A DNA stretch of 64,000 bases from Acanthornis magna (Eukaryota > Chordata > Aves > Passeriformes > Acanthizidae). The stretch spans positions 717,136 to 781,135 of the forward strand of contig JAWUZG010000356.1 in assembly GCA_036785705.1 (NCBI GenBank), read 5' to 3'. The position numbers and the translations under genes are program-made. Below, piece after piece: positions 37,859-48,532 of the stretch. The notes under the pieces are model-generated. The model did no database searches, was not told where the DNA came from, and worked only from the letters and a program-made list of their open reading frames with translations. The first letter of the stretch is position 1. Every line of letters starts with the position of its first letter.

Positions 37859-38985
37859 CTCTCTGCGGTCCGGCAAAGATGCAAACAGAAGAGGCCATGT
37901 GCAGAACACATTCTCCACGCACGCTACCTTCTCCGGGAGCTGCAACTGCACGAGTTTTGTAAGACTAAAGCTGGGGCAAAGTGTTTCTCTCTCTCTCTCG
38001 CTCCCTCTCTCTCTGCACATTGTCCCCGTGTCCCGGTGCTGCCAGAACATCGTAGCAGCGAGAAACATCCTTTGGAGATGAGCCTGCATGCTGCTATGCC
38101 TGCCGGTGCAGTTTGGATGTGAAATGCAGGGTGCACAGCAGCTCCGCGTTCTCCGGCACCTCGCTTCGGCTTCTAGCCGCCTAAGACGCACCTTTGCCGG
38201 CTAGGCGTTCTTAGCTCGCAAAGCACGAGAAAGAAGCGGACGGCTCTCTGAGGTCCGGCACAGATGCGAACAGAAGAGGCTACGTGGAGAATACATTCTC
38301 CACGCACGCTACCTTCTCTGGGAGCTGCAACTGCACGAGTTTTGTAAGACTAAAGCTGGGGCAAAGTGTTTCTCTCTCTCTCTCGCTCCCTCTCTCTCTG
38401 CACATTGTCCCCGTGTCCCGGTGCTGCCAGAACATCGTAGCAGCGAGAAACATCCTTTGGAGATGAGCCTGCATGCTGCTATGCCTGCCCCAGGCTTTAG
38501 TCTTACAGAACTCGTGCAGTGGAAGCTCCCAGAGAAGGTGGCGTGCGTGGAGAATGTATTCTCCACGTAGCCTCTTCTGTTCACGTCTTTGCAGGACTGC
38601 AGAGAGCCGTCCGCTTCTTTCTCGCGCTTTGTGAGCCAAGGGTGCCTAGCCGGCAAAGGTGCGTCTTAGGCGGCTAGAAGCCGGGGCGAGGTGCCGGAGA
38701 ACGCGGAGCTGCTGTGCACCCTGCATTTCACATCCAAACTGCACCGGCAGGCATAGCAGCATGCAGGCTCATCTCCAAAGGATGTTTCTCGCTGCTACGA
38801 TGTTCTGGCAGCACCGGGACACGGGGACAATGTGCAGAGAGAGAGGGAGCGAGAGAGAAACACTTTGCCCCAGCTTTAGTCTTACAAAACTCGTGCAGTT
38901 GCAGCTCCCGGAGAAGGTAGCGTGCGTGGAGAATGTGTTCTGCACATGGCCTCTTCTGTTTGCTTCTTTGCTGGACCACAGAGAG
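37859..38985. repeat. 1.1-kb palindrome of a GC-rich unit (left arm)
   Basis: Copies A (37859-38215, plus), B (38216-38489, plus), C (38490-38650, minus) and D (about 38650-38985, minus) of one unit form an inverted structure around 38425. Mirrored positions sum to 76850 for most of its length, shifting by 6 where copy D has fewer CT units. A and D look about 99% identical in the core. B carries a (CT)n segment and the ATGAGCCTGCATGCTGC segment that C lacks (38361-38489), which forms the asymmetric centre. The unit has no recognised protein. It recurs mirrored in the right arm and, diverged, at 46200-46400. Confidence 0.93.
38283..38304. repeat. 22-bp hairpin in the unit (copy B)
   Basis: CGTGGAGAAT, AC, ATTCTCCACG: a perfect 10-bp inverted repeat with a 2-nt centre. 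The same hairpin is at 38546-38567 in copy C with GT as centre. It is imperfect in copies A and D. Confidence 0.9.
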
Positions 38986-39010
38986 TGAAGAGAGGGTGAC
39001 CAAGTGAATT

Positions 39011-39164
39011 AAGCAGGTAGCTGCTCTGGGAGACGCTGTTCCATGTGAGTGTGTGGCATATGGAAGGTCGAGAGTTTGTCCAGGTGTCCGGCTGTATGTC
39101 GGTACTTAATGGTGTTTTTCTGTGTCTGTGATGTGACTGGTGCCATACACTTGTTGTTGCACAG
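39011..39164 (+). repeat. Inverted repeat, left end of a 2.2-kb segment
   Basis: This 154-bp sequence is repeated inverted at 41063-41216 with no indel (positions sum to 80227) and about 17 differences, roughly 89% identity. It contains TGGCATATGGAAGGTC and the conserved core TTAATGGTGTTTTTCTGTGT. It could be the terminal inverted repeat of a transposon or a remnant of an older inverted duplication. Confidence 0.9.
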
Positions 39165-39879
39165 TGTTTGCATTGTAATCCTCTATTTACAGGTCCGTTA
39201 GAAAAAGCTTTTCAGGCCTTTGTGTTTGTGGTATCGCTGGAGAATACCCGTAGAAGAAAATCTTTGCTATTTCTGCTGCTGTGACCACGTCGTAGTGCAT
39301 TAGTAGAGATATTCTGTAAGAAGGAACCTCAGGCTGTGAGTCTGCCAGTGAAGCAACTTGAGTGGATGCAGGAACCATGGAGCACATTGTGGGGCAAGCT
39401 GGAAACTTGTACAAGTATTGGGCCCAAACCACAAGAGGCTGAAGACACCACTGGAGTGCTAAAAGACTGTTGTGGATTTTGTGCCAACTCCTCAGACACG
39501 CTCTGAAGAGCGTCTTCTTATTCATGCTGGATGCCAGGGTGAATGTCTGTTATTTGCGTACAAAGTAGCAGCTGAAAAGAACACAGAGCTTTGAAAAGCA
39601 GTTAGTGGAACGAGACAAGGCCATAGAACAGCTGAGGACTGATATGATGTTGCAAAGGCAGGCATTTGTGGCTGCTGCCACCACACTGCAATCTGAGATC
39701 TCAGAAAGTTAGGCCTGTAAGTGAGGTTCTGTCCTAAGTTACAAGTGAAGTTAAATAGAAGTCTTGTTCCTTTGTTAAATGTTTAAGTTTTAAGTAGAAG
39801 TAAAGTGAAAGTGCTGGTAAACTTTTAAGCCATGTTCCTTTTTATCCTTACCTCACTGTCCTTTTGTCACATGCGCACA

Positions 39880-39932
<53 letters not shown>

Positions 39933-41062
39933 TTCCTGGTTCATTTTTCTTTTGATTTCCTGGACTTTATTTGCTTTGTTGTTGCTTGTTTTTCCTTGGT
40001 GTGCCTTAACTGCTCGTTAAGCAACAGTTCATTGAATGTTGTCAATGAACTGTGTTGTGCTGTCGCTTGATATTCAGTCTGGTTTTTGCTGATACTCCTG
40101 CTGATGATTTTGAAAGTGATCTCAAACCCTCAGTTACAACCTTGGATGCAGGAAATTCAAAGAAATTCTTGGTGCTGCAGCCAAATTCTTTTGAGCAGAA
40201 TGCACTTGAAATTAATGCACAGGGTACAAATTTGCTCGCCTTGGCTGCTCAGGGATGTGGTGCTAAATACCCCGCAGGAAATAATTAACCATGCTCTGAG
40301 CGCCTGGGGTGTGACCTGTGAAATCGTACACAGTGAATGAAAGAAAAAGGGATGGAAACAGCGATTTTTATCGGGAACATCTGTTACTATGAGAAATAGA
40401 CTGATTGAGACTACTCCCCAAGCATGCACAAATGTGATAATGAGCCTTTTAATTAATAAAACAGGAAATCCTCTGGATGAGATAATTGAAAATATACAAG
40501 GCTAGGTGACCTTGGGGAGTGGAACGCCCAGAATCGAGATAAGAATCAAGAAAACCTGCCTATTAGCCTTTTGATACCACACGGTGGCTACATGCCAGAC
40601 TTAAAATTCCAGGAGGAGATGCAGAAATCCAAGCAACTATTAATGATTTGTTACCAGCAAGTCATTTTCTGTTTTGTTTTCAGCCCTGCTCTAGTAGCAA
40701 GTGAATTTGTAGTGTTAAATTCTGTACACCCACAGTATGGAGTGGCCTTACAAGTTGCTGGTTTTAACGTTTATCCAAGCAAAATGGATTATCTAATTTG
40801 TGATTCAGTCTTCTAGACTGGAGGTTTCATTCTATGAATTTTCAAAGTATGTGCTGCAAGTTTTGGGGATGACAGAAAGCAAAAAGGTTGTTTGCAATAG
40901 TGTTGGAAAACTGCAGTAAGCAGAACCTCCAGAGCGCAGGCTGGTGTGTGCTGTCTTTGGAGAAGAGCTGTTAGTGAGCGATGGGCAGAGCTAGCTGATT
41001 TCCTTCAAGGGAAAACTGGAGAGCAAAGTAACCAGGTGACCTCGACCTGGGAGATTGTCAAG
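39165..41062 (+). pseudogene. Interior of the 2.2-kb segment with coding-like fragments
   Basis: Plus-strand fragments look protein-derived but are broken by stops and frameshifts. A heptad-like piece near 39600-39710 includes ERDKAIEQLRTDMMLQRQAF. An open piece at 40091-40287 contains TPADDFESDLKP and KKFLVLQPNSFEQNALEINA. Another at 40571-40816 contains IPHGGYMPDLKFQEEMQ and VALQVAGFNVYPSKMDYL. A last piece near 40976-41100 contains SERWAELADFLQGKTG. I cannot name the source gene; a retrotransposed or retroviral gag-like origin is possible. A (CA)n(GA)n microsatellite interrupts at 39876-39929. The right arm holds an essentially identical copy. Confidence 0.35.
39876..39929. repeat. (CA)n(GA)n compound microsatellite, left arm
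   Basis: About ten CA units followed by about sixteen GA units. The mirrored copy at 61980-62033 has exactly the same length, which is striking for a fast-mutating microsatellite and argues for very recent copying or conversion. Confidence 0.95.
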
Positions 41063-41216
41063 CCGCGCCACTACAAGTGTATGGTACCAGTCACATCACA
41101 GACACAGAAAAACACCATTAAGTTCCCACATACAGCCAGGCACCTGGACTAAATCTTGACCTTCCATATGCCACACACTCACACAGAACAGCATCTCTCA
41201 GTGCAGCTACCTGCTT
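41063..41216 (-). repeat. Inverted repeat, right end of the 2.2-kb segment
   Basis: Reverse complement, at about 89%, of 39011-39164. Similarity fades just outside, where the minisatellite begins. Confidence 0.9.
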
Positions 41217-41375
41217 CACTCTCCTGGTGCAGCCCTGCGCTTAGCTGATTGAGCCCTGCTCTTTTCACACACCCATCCACGCACCCACCCACCCACACAC
41301 CCACACCCACACCCACCAGCCTCTCTTGGTGCAGCTATGCGTTTCACTCTCTTGGTGCAACTACGCGCTCCACTG
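41217..41375. repeat. Minisatellite TCTC(C/T)TGGTGCA with (CCCAC)n insert
   Basis: Copies of a roughly 28-bp motif around CTCTC-TTGGTGCAGCTA-GCG start near 41217, 41321 and 41349. A relative (CTCTCAGTGCAGCTAC) lies inside the inverted repeat just before. Between the first and second is a (CACCC/CCACA)n run (about 41266-41318). The array is mirrored at 60534-60692 in the right arm. Confidence 0.8.
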
Positions 41376-42566
41376 CCCAAGCCCTGTCTGGTCTTTGCGT
41401 CAATTTTTGTGCTCTGGGCATCCCATCATGCTCATTGCCATTAATGTTAATGTTCTGGAGGATGCCTGTGCACAAAAAATCTGAAAGACAGTTGTGATTG
41501 GAAAGCAACTTAATCTTCTTAGTTGCTGTAGCCAATAGTACATACCAGCTCCTGGATTCTTGAAAAGCCACTGAGCAGGAGAAAGAGATGGAGCATGGTG
41601 CTCAGGGGGGAGGGGGAGGTCGGCTGTGCACCTTCAGGGTGTCTCCTGGACCCAAGAGGAATGCTTCATGTCCTCCTCTCCCCCTCCACCCCAGAACCCC
41701 ACCTTATCTGTCCTCCTCCTGGAATGGTGGAATTTTTTCCAGTTACCATGTCATCTCACGCTTGGCCAGAGGGTGAGATGGGGCCACAATGGCTCGTGAT
41801 AGCACCTCCATGCTAACAACAGCTCCGTTATGCATTGTACCACTTCCACAGGTTAACTTCCCATCGACTGCCAACACATTCTTTTTCTTTAGGGTCAAGT
41901 TCCAAGCAGTTAAACAAGAAAGTTTTCTTCATTGTCTTTTCTTCATTATCTCGTGAACGTGCACAACAGCACAGGACCAAATATGGCAGGGCTTTCGACA
42001 TGAATTCAGTCCCAGACACAAGCAGTAAGCAGGTCTAGGTTACGGAATGGGCATGAAAGGGAATGCACAGCAAGGATGGTTTAGCAAGGCAAGACAAGCG
42101 AGGGGTACGCTCATGGATTACTGGCAGATGGAAGCAGCCAGGAAAGACTGATTTGACTGGCCTTGGTCTCACCTGCACCAGCTCTAATCTGCACCTAAAA
42201 CACTGGGACTACCTGCTTTCCTTGCAATGCAGAAGAAGTGTCATCTTGGTCCCAGAGCCCAGAAGAGAAATGTGAATTGCCTGTCCAAAATGCCATCCAT
42301 GCAAGAATTGGTGCCAGACAAAAGCTGCCGGGACAGACGGGTCTGGCTTCACATGACCTCCTATGAGCTTCCTCTTACATGCTCCTGAAACACTGCGGGT
42401 ATGTGAAGGCCTTGAAGGCTTCCTCAGGGAAGCAGGCAGGGCAAGACAAGTTGAAGAAATGCCCTGAAAAGAGGGGTCTTGAATTCCAGGTGGGGGAGGG
42501 GTGAGCAAGGTCCTGCAAGGCAAGTGAGGGCTTCGAGGGCAACACAAGGCAACTGCTGCATTTACA

Positions 42567-42605
42567 GGGCAAGGCAAGGCAAGGGAGAGGTAGGCAAGGC
42601 AATGA
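42567..42605. repeat. (GGCAA)n-rich tract, left arm
   Basis: Reiterated GGCAA units, with further scattered copies from about 42080 to 42640. The segment gives false Leu/Pro/Cys-rich open frames on the minus strand (TTGCC repeats). Mirrored at 59304-59342. Confidence 0.8.
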
Positions 42606-43423
42606 GAGTCCTAGAAGGAGAAGGGAAGGCAAGGCTGGAAGTTTGCAGGGTGTAAAGCGAAGGAAGCTCTCATTTGATTGTGGAGCGAATGGACCTTTTC
42701 TAACTTAAGCACCAAGGTCTGAGCAACCTTTTCCTCCTGGCACATCTGTGCATGCGAGGTGCAGCCAGAAACTTCTCAGTTTAGATTCAGACTGCAAGCG
42801 GGACAGAGAACGTGACAGTGCAAATAGCTGGGAAGGAGAGCGCGTGGCATTGGCACGTTTTGACAGAAGCACTCGTCTGTGCGAGAAGGAGATGGACGTA
42901 TGGGACTCTGGCAATGTGACAATACACTCAGCTGAGAAGCAAAGTGCAGAGCCTCAGTGCGTGCTCTGGAGAGGAAATGCTGCAAGGAAAGGGCAAGGGG
43001 GCGGGTCAGAGAAAGTGTTCTCTCGTGGCCCATTGAGCTGTTTGCAGTGGAACTGCTCTTCACTTTAAGGACTCTGCCATCCTGAGAGCCTGTGCTCACG
43101 TGTAGCTGAGAAGCGAAGTGAGAATCACCCGTATGTCTGGCAGAGTTTGTAAGCTGCAAGGGGAAACCAGGCCTGGCTCTTGGCTGTGGCACTTGTTGCA
43201 AGGAAGCAGCTGCTGGATGTTTTAAGCTTTTTGGGATCTGTGAGAGTGAAAAACTACGCTGCTACCTAATGAAACGAATGATTGTTGACCATCTGGCAGA
43301 TTCTAATTACATAAAGCAGGATGTGGACTTTCCCCCTTTCACCGCAGTAGTTTTGCCTTTTCATTGAGCAATCTTTTTGGAGGATACTGTGAGATGCCTT
43401 GCCTTGAAAACTGGAAGTGCCCT

Positions 43424-43854
43424 CAGTTCACCCTCTAAGAAACATGGAAAACAACTCAAGTCAATTTCAGAATTGCCCTGAGCAGAGCTGCTGTTTCAGT
43501 ACTTGAAATTGCCATTGAAAAGATTTGCAAGAACCACCATTTTATTATGCAAATATGTGAAATACAGCAGCAGCTTCATCTTATTCTCACCGGCGTCATT
43601 GGAAGTTTTGCTGTTTGCTGAAACCCGAAGCAGATCAAACACGAGACGCTTCATAGGCCAAGCTCACTGACCTTCATGCAAATAGCACTCGATTACTTCA
43701 ACGTACCATTGCAACATACAGGAAAATGGAAGTGTCTGCGCAGGAAAATGGAAGTCTTGTTCTTCACAGGGGCACAAAACCTTTCCAGCACAGAAAGTCT
43801 GGGAGTAATCCATCACACCTCAGCATACCACTGCAGGCCAAAGAGCTACACCAT
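43424..43854. other. Spacer segment absent beside the right arm
   Basis: This 431-bp stretch lies between the inner end of the left arm and a sequence (43855-43949) that is homologous to 58393-58487. At the right arm the two are directly joined. The segment was therefore either deleted there or inserted here. It contains no recognised gene. Confidence 0.8.
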
Positions 43855-43949
43855 GCTTGTGTTCATGATACTCTCAGGGCTCAAAGTCCCAGAGAACTCT
43901 CCACCTTACAGACACACAAGGAAAGCCCACTGAAAGTACAGTCCTCCTG
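43855..43949 (+). repeat. Diverged arm-flanking repeat, left copy
   Basis: 95 bp including CATGATACTCTCAGGGCTCAA and the CAAGGAAAGCCCACTGA block. It matches the reverse complement of 58393-58487 with about 10 differences (about 89%), far more diverged than the arms. Confidence 0.9.
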
Positions 43950-46199
43950 ACAGCTCACTGAAACCAGTGACTCTCGACAGCTAGGAGTTCACAGCATCAG
44001 GCCGGCCAATTCTGTCCACAGACACGTTTAGTTTTAATGAATCCAGAACAAAGTAGCATTTCTATCGTCTTTGGCTCTACTAAGATGTTTTATGTAACAG
44101 CAAGAATGAATTTCCTTAGACAATGATAAGTAATGGTGGCGATAATGTACATTTTGCTGCTATCTTCTGTCAAAGTAATGCTAGTCAAATACCTCATCAA
44201 CTCTTACTGTGAAAACACACTGCCGGAATGGTAGAGCCATTTTGAATCTCTACAAGGCACTTCAACCATGTGTCTTGCTCAATCTATCTGCGGCTCCTTT
44301 CCTTCGGCAGAACTTTTTGGCACCATTAGCCCACATTGCTGAACTGAATTCAGTACAAAAGCAGTGAAGACAGGAAAGGATCCCTTTCAATTTGAATGGT
44401 GATAAAAAAGCAAATCAAATAAAAGCATTTTACAGCAGCAGCAAGATTTTATATGTCGCTAGCAAACCATACAAAAAATGCATATTTACAGGGGTTTTAA
44501 AAAAATTTCAGAGAGTTACAGAGAAAAAGTATAGTTGATTAAAATGCAGATCTAAATCTAAACCACACAGTATCTTGAAAGGCGACATGCAAAAGAACAA
44601 GAGGAAGTAAAAAAAGAAAGAAAACTAAAGGAAGTCAGAAATAAGACACAACCTCTCCTCCTTTTCATCTTCCTACAGTATCTTAGAAGTACCCGATGGT
44701 GTCTTAAAAGTCATGGAAGTAGAAAACTGTGCCAAGAACAAGTGTGGAAAACTGTGGAAAACTGTGCTCTCCAAACATAAAAATCAGGTTTGTTTTTATG
44801 ACAATTGAAGCTGCATGCAGTGCATAAGGTAAGTGTATGTTTTGTATATTCAAAAAACAACTTAAAAATATTTCCCAGCTGAAGGAACTACTAGTTCTTT
44901 GTTTTCAGTTACTTGTCTAAACATGGTGTACATTAGAAGACTGCAGACATGTCGTTCATGGCATAGTTACCAACTGCAAATGAAGCAAGCATTTTGTGTG
45001 CTTCAAAAAGGAAAATATTTTAGAGTGCATTTGTTACTAGTTTAAAAGCTTAGAATATGCGTCAAATATGCAAGCTGGGGACTGAATGGATTATTTGCTG
45101 GAATTAGGCCAAATGACATGAGCTTTCAAAGAGAAAAAGTATTCTATTCTCCCACATGACAATTCTCAAGTAGACTCATAACCCTTAAGCACAATATGCA
45201 ACAGGGATACAACAGAAAAGCTTAAGCAACACTGTTGACCTCAAAAGGCTTCACCTGCTTCACACAAATACAGGAGATGAATTACCAGTTTTAGATAAAC
45301 ATAGCTATTTGGAGCTTTCCGTGAAAAATTTAAATGACAGTCATGACAGTCAAATTCTAAGCAAACGTGAGCTAAGTACCTGAAGTATCTCAAGCACTGC
45401 TTCTATTTTATGCAAAAAATGCCACTTGGCCTCTGTTTATCGCATCGACTCCATCCCAAAGCTTGCTCTGCCTCAGATTCCTTCTCAGGGATACCAACTC
45501 AGGCTGTGAAATGGCATTAAAATGATGACTGAAAGAGTGATCCATTTGAAGAATGGAAGAATGGTTAATTTTCTTTTACTTTCAACTGCTTCTTTTTGGT
45601 TTGCCCTTTTTAATCTTTTCAGTTCTTTCTATCTTTACCATGGCAGCACTGCAGCAAGCATTCCATTCTAAGCTGTCCATGTTGCCAACTTCCTGACTAC
45701 CTTCAGAAAACTTCCCACCAGTTTCTTATCGAGATCACACAGAGTAGACTGCAGTAAGACTGCAAAAATCTTCTCATCTAAGCCACTCTCCTGCCAGAGC
45801 AGGAGCACGTCTATTGACCCCCTCTGAACTAGGCAACTTACATCAATCTTGAGGGAGTCTCACATTCAGCAGCTAAGCAATGACAGCTGGAAATGACAGA
45901 TGGAAATGACAAAAACTACATGGAAATTCTCTTTGGACTCCAGTGTACATAAATAAAGGAGGTTGAATTCACCTTGCTGGCAAGGTTTTAAAACACACTT
46001 TAACTTTAGTTCTCGAGCTAAACCATCCTAGCCTTTGTTGTGTATGTCTGCGTAGACAGCCGCAGAGTTTCCAGCACAGCAGAAGGAATGACATTTAACC
46101 CACGTTACCATCACCAGAAGCTAAGCTGCAGTTACCGCACACTGTCAGCAACACATTGTACAGGGTGGCCTTTTAAACTCTGAGTAACATTTCAGACAG
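43950..46199. other. Spacer DNA, no gene seen
   Basis: AT-rich, with stops in all frames. A short reiteration of GTGGAAAACTGTG occurs near 44741-44765. No mobile element is recognised. Confidence 0.5.
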
Positions 46200-46400
46200 A
46201 CTTCTTTTGTGGGGGAGAGAGAGACAGAGGGAGCGAGCAAGAAAGAGAGAGAGAGAGAAGCACTTTGCCCCAGCGTCAGGCTTGCAGAACTTGAGCAGCT
46301 GGAGCTGCCAGAGGAGGTAGCATCCGTGGAGAATGTACTCTCCAAGTAGCCCCTTCTGTTGGCAGCCTTGCCACGCTGCAAAGAGCCGTTCGCTCAGCCC
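46200..46400 (-). repeat. Diverged copy of the palindrome unit in the spacer
   Basis: Shares the order (GA)n, GCACTTTGCCCCAGC, GCAGAACTTGAGCAG, GTGGAGAATGTACTCTCCA, CCTTCTGTT and AAGAGCCGTTCGCT with unit copies C and D at 38490-38985. It has many substitutions. The hairpin core is present but imperfect. It shows that the unit was already multiplied before the present arms formed. Confidence 0.85.
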
Positions 46401-47773
46401 TCCGATTCTTTGCCCCTTGAATGGTTATGCTCCTTGGCAACTGGCGTTTGTAAGTGCCTGAAACGATGCAGAATTTGCGCTAGTAATGGATACCAAATGA
46501 GTCCCACTGGCTGGTAGACTAGGGCACCCAAAGCAGAGAGGGGGGAATGAGCGTACAAGAAGAGAATACAATCTGCTTTTTTAGATTCTTAAGCAACAGT
46601 GAAGCCAGCAACAGGGCCAACAGCTTAGAAATCAAAATGAACACAAGTCCTCCTAGGGGGAATTCTTGCAAAAGGCAAAGACTGCCTTTTGTCTTCAAAG
46701 GCCTGCAACACGTAGCTTTGGAAAATCAACTCTTTTCCAAATGTAACTGCAGGTGTGAGCCACCAATATTAGAATTAACCTTATAACCTTGAGTGGGGAT
46801 GCATCCTCAGGATGCACACTTCAGACTCATTTGATAAGAAAAGAGACATTGATGAGTGGCTTCAGTGAAAAAAATCCTACATGTACTCTGAATAGAATTA
46901 GGATCCAAAAGAGCAAGTCTTACAGGCAAGCATGAGATATTGCCTGTGATGAGATCCCAGGTTCCAACAGGTTCACTTTCGGTACTAAATGCTCCATCCA
47001 AATACTGGCACATTAGTCAGAGGAGAAAAGCAATCTTTCTTAATGGTCCTTTGGGAAGACAGGCCTTGCAGGGAATGTGGTGCTTTCTGCTAGATTGTCT
47101 ACATTCCAAGGAAGGGCATTCAATCCTGAAACGACCTATGGAAGATGAAGTCCTGGTGACTTATAGAGCAGTGCATGGCAGTCTCTGAAAGGAAGCCATC
47201 CAAGCCCTTTAAATCCCACCATACGAGTTGTGAGTTGGGATGCCAGATTTGACCAAATCACAGCAAAATGCTGATCACCATAAGAGGCCACTAGGTCAGA
47301 AACAAGCAGTAGGAAAGAGGAAAGCACTCAAGAGCATCAACCCTGTTAAGTGGTATAAGAAACGCTAGAATTCTTATCGACTTTAGCAGAAATTTGCAAT
47401 GAGTCTATGAAAATGACAAATGAGGCAAAAGAAAAGGGGAGTGATGACTAGTCCAAGATAGTGTTTTCTAACAGGGATTTTCAAAAGAGAAAGAGTATAT
47501 CATCCTTTGATCAGAAGGAAGGTATGAAAATGACAGCAAAGAAACAGCATCAAATACTAGAAAGACTCTGGGCAGCATACTTCTAACTAGAAATGCCACT
47601 GATACATTGAGAAAACTGACACCAAGGCAGCAACATTGTGCTCAACCCCAGAAATGTCCACTGCTTCACTGCCTGGCATCTCATTAATAGGCACATAGCA
47701 GCTCTGTAGCATTTCTACTTCTCATCTTCCTGGCAAACCACTAGTTTCTTCAGTGCCAAGATTTTAGGTAGAT
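46401..47773. other. Spacer DNA, no gene seen
   Basis: No recognised repeat family. The short open frames (63-82 codons) have no recognisable features. Confidence 0.5.
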
Positions 47774-48046
47774 TGTCACTTCTCGAGACTGACAACGACA
47801 CACACGCTTCTTGTAATCCAAAGCCAGAAGAAGTTTTTTATTATTCTCTGCTGCTGCTGCTCTTACACCTTTTCATAATTACTGTGGCACATGAAGATTG
47901 GCTGCTAGCAAACAATGACAAGGCTGTCTAACAAACAATGGCAATTCAAGCAGTAATACAATGAGCTATACAAGCAAAAGTAGAGTTGGTTACAAATTCT
48001 GGGCAAGTTCCTTCTTGTACACACTTCATGCTCCATAACAAGAACA
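47774..48046 (-). mobile_element. Probable short LTR (family A), minus strand
   Basis: On the minus strand the segment starts TGTTCTTGTTATGG and ends CGAGAAGTGACA, so the ends read TGT...ACA. It contains a CCAAT box (CAGCCAATC) and an AATAAA-type signal (AATAATAAAAAAC) about 60-70 bp before the end. The roughly 270-bp size suits a compact retroviral LTR. I found no clear target-site duplication and no adjacent internal region, so the boundaries and solo status are inferred. Confidence 0.6.
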
Positions 48047-48357
48047 TCTCTTTGTGTCCAGAGCGTTTTCTTTCACTGATTATCTTCTTGGCTTTTGCTC
48101 TGGCTTTCACTGGGGCTGCAAAATCTCACGGGTAAATTCTGACTGCATTTAGGTCCAACTCTGTGAGGCCTCAGACCAGCTGTCGGCCTCATCAGTAGAT
48201 GATCTTAGAGATATAAATATATGCCCTTCAAGTGAAATGTCTTCTGGAGAGAAATTCTTGTCTGAGATGTTCAAGTCATTCCATTTGCAAGACAGACCAA
48301 CTAAAAAGAAAAGCAGGCTAGAGAGGTGTGTACTTGCTATTCCGAAACTGTCGTTAT

Positions 48358-48532
48358 TGAGACGGACATGGCACGTAAAAAAACTCACCACAACAGCTTC
48401 TGGTCAAAGAAAGGAACTACTCTTTATTTTACAAGGCCTCTTTTCTACTTTTTCTAACATTTATGTCTCCTATCCATTGGCTCCCAATTCACCACCCCAC
48501 AATGTCATTGGCTACCTAGAGTTAGCGTAACA
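48358..48532 (-). mobile_element. Probable LTR, family B, minus strand (maybe 5'-truncated)
   Basis: The minus strand begins near TGTTACGCTAAC, carries two CCAAT boxes and an AAAATAAAGAG poly(A) signal, then TTGACCAGAAGCTGTTGTGG. It ends near CCATGTCCGTCTCA. The last 70 bp recur on the plus strand at 51408-51461, directly before a primer-binding-site-like sequence, which identifies this end as R-U5. No target-site duplication was found. Confidence 0.65.

Larger units (their letters stand above)
37909..43423 (+). repeat. Left arm of the large palindrome
   Basis: This 5,515-bp segment is the reverse complement of 58486-64000 (mirrored positions sum to 101909 throughout). I found substitutions only at 41487, 42800, 43324, 43344 and 43411, so identity is about 99.9%. 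The outer edge is not known, because the right arm reaches the window end at 64000, which corresponds to 37909. Content from left: the GC-rich palindrome unit, a 2.2-kb inverted-repeat-bounded segment, a (CA)n(GA)n microsatellite, a minisatellite, and GGCAA-rich DNA. No intact gene is recognised. Confidence 0.97.

Noticed and set aside
38283..38567. CRISPR-like array from repeated palindromic words
   Set aside because: The repeats are not regularly spaced with unique spacers, and the context is vertebrate.
38280..38656. Open frames of 115-119 codons repeated in the arms
   Set aside because: Several frames on both strands are open, as expected in a GC-rich duplicated unit; repetition alone does not show coding.
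42209..42632. Minus-strand open frames of 85 and 122 codons in the left arm
   Set aside because: They coincide with the GGCAA-rich tract and show only its composition.
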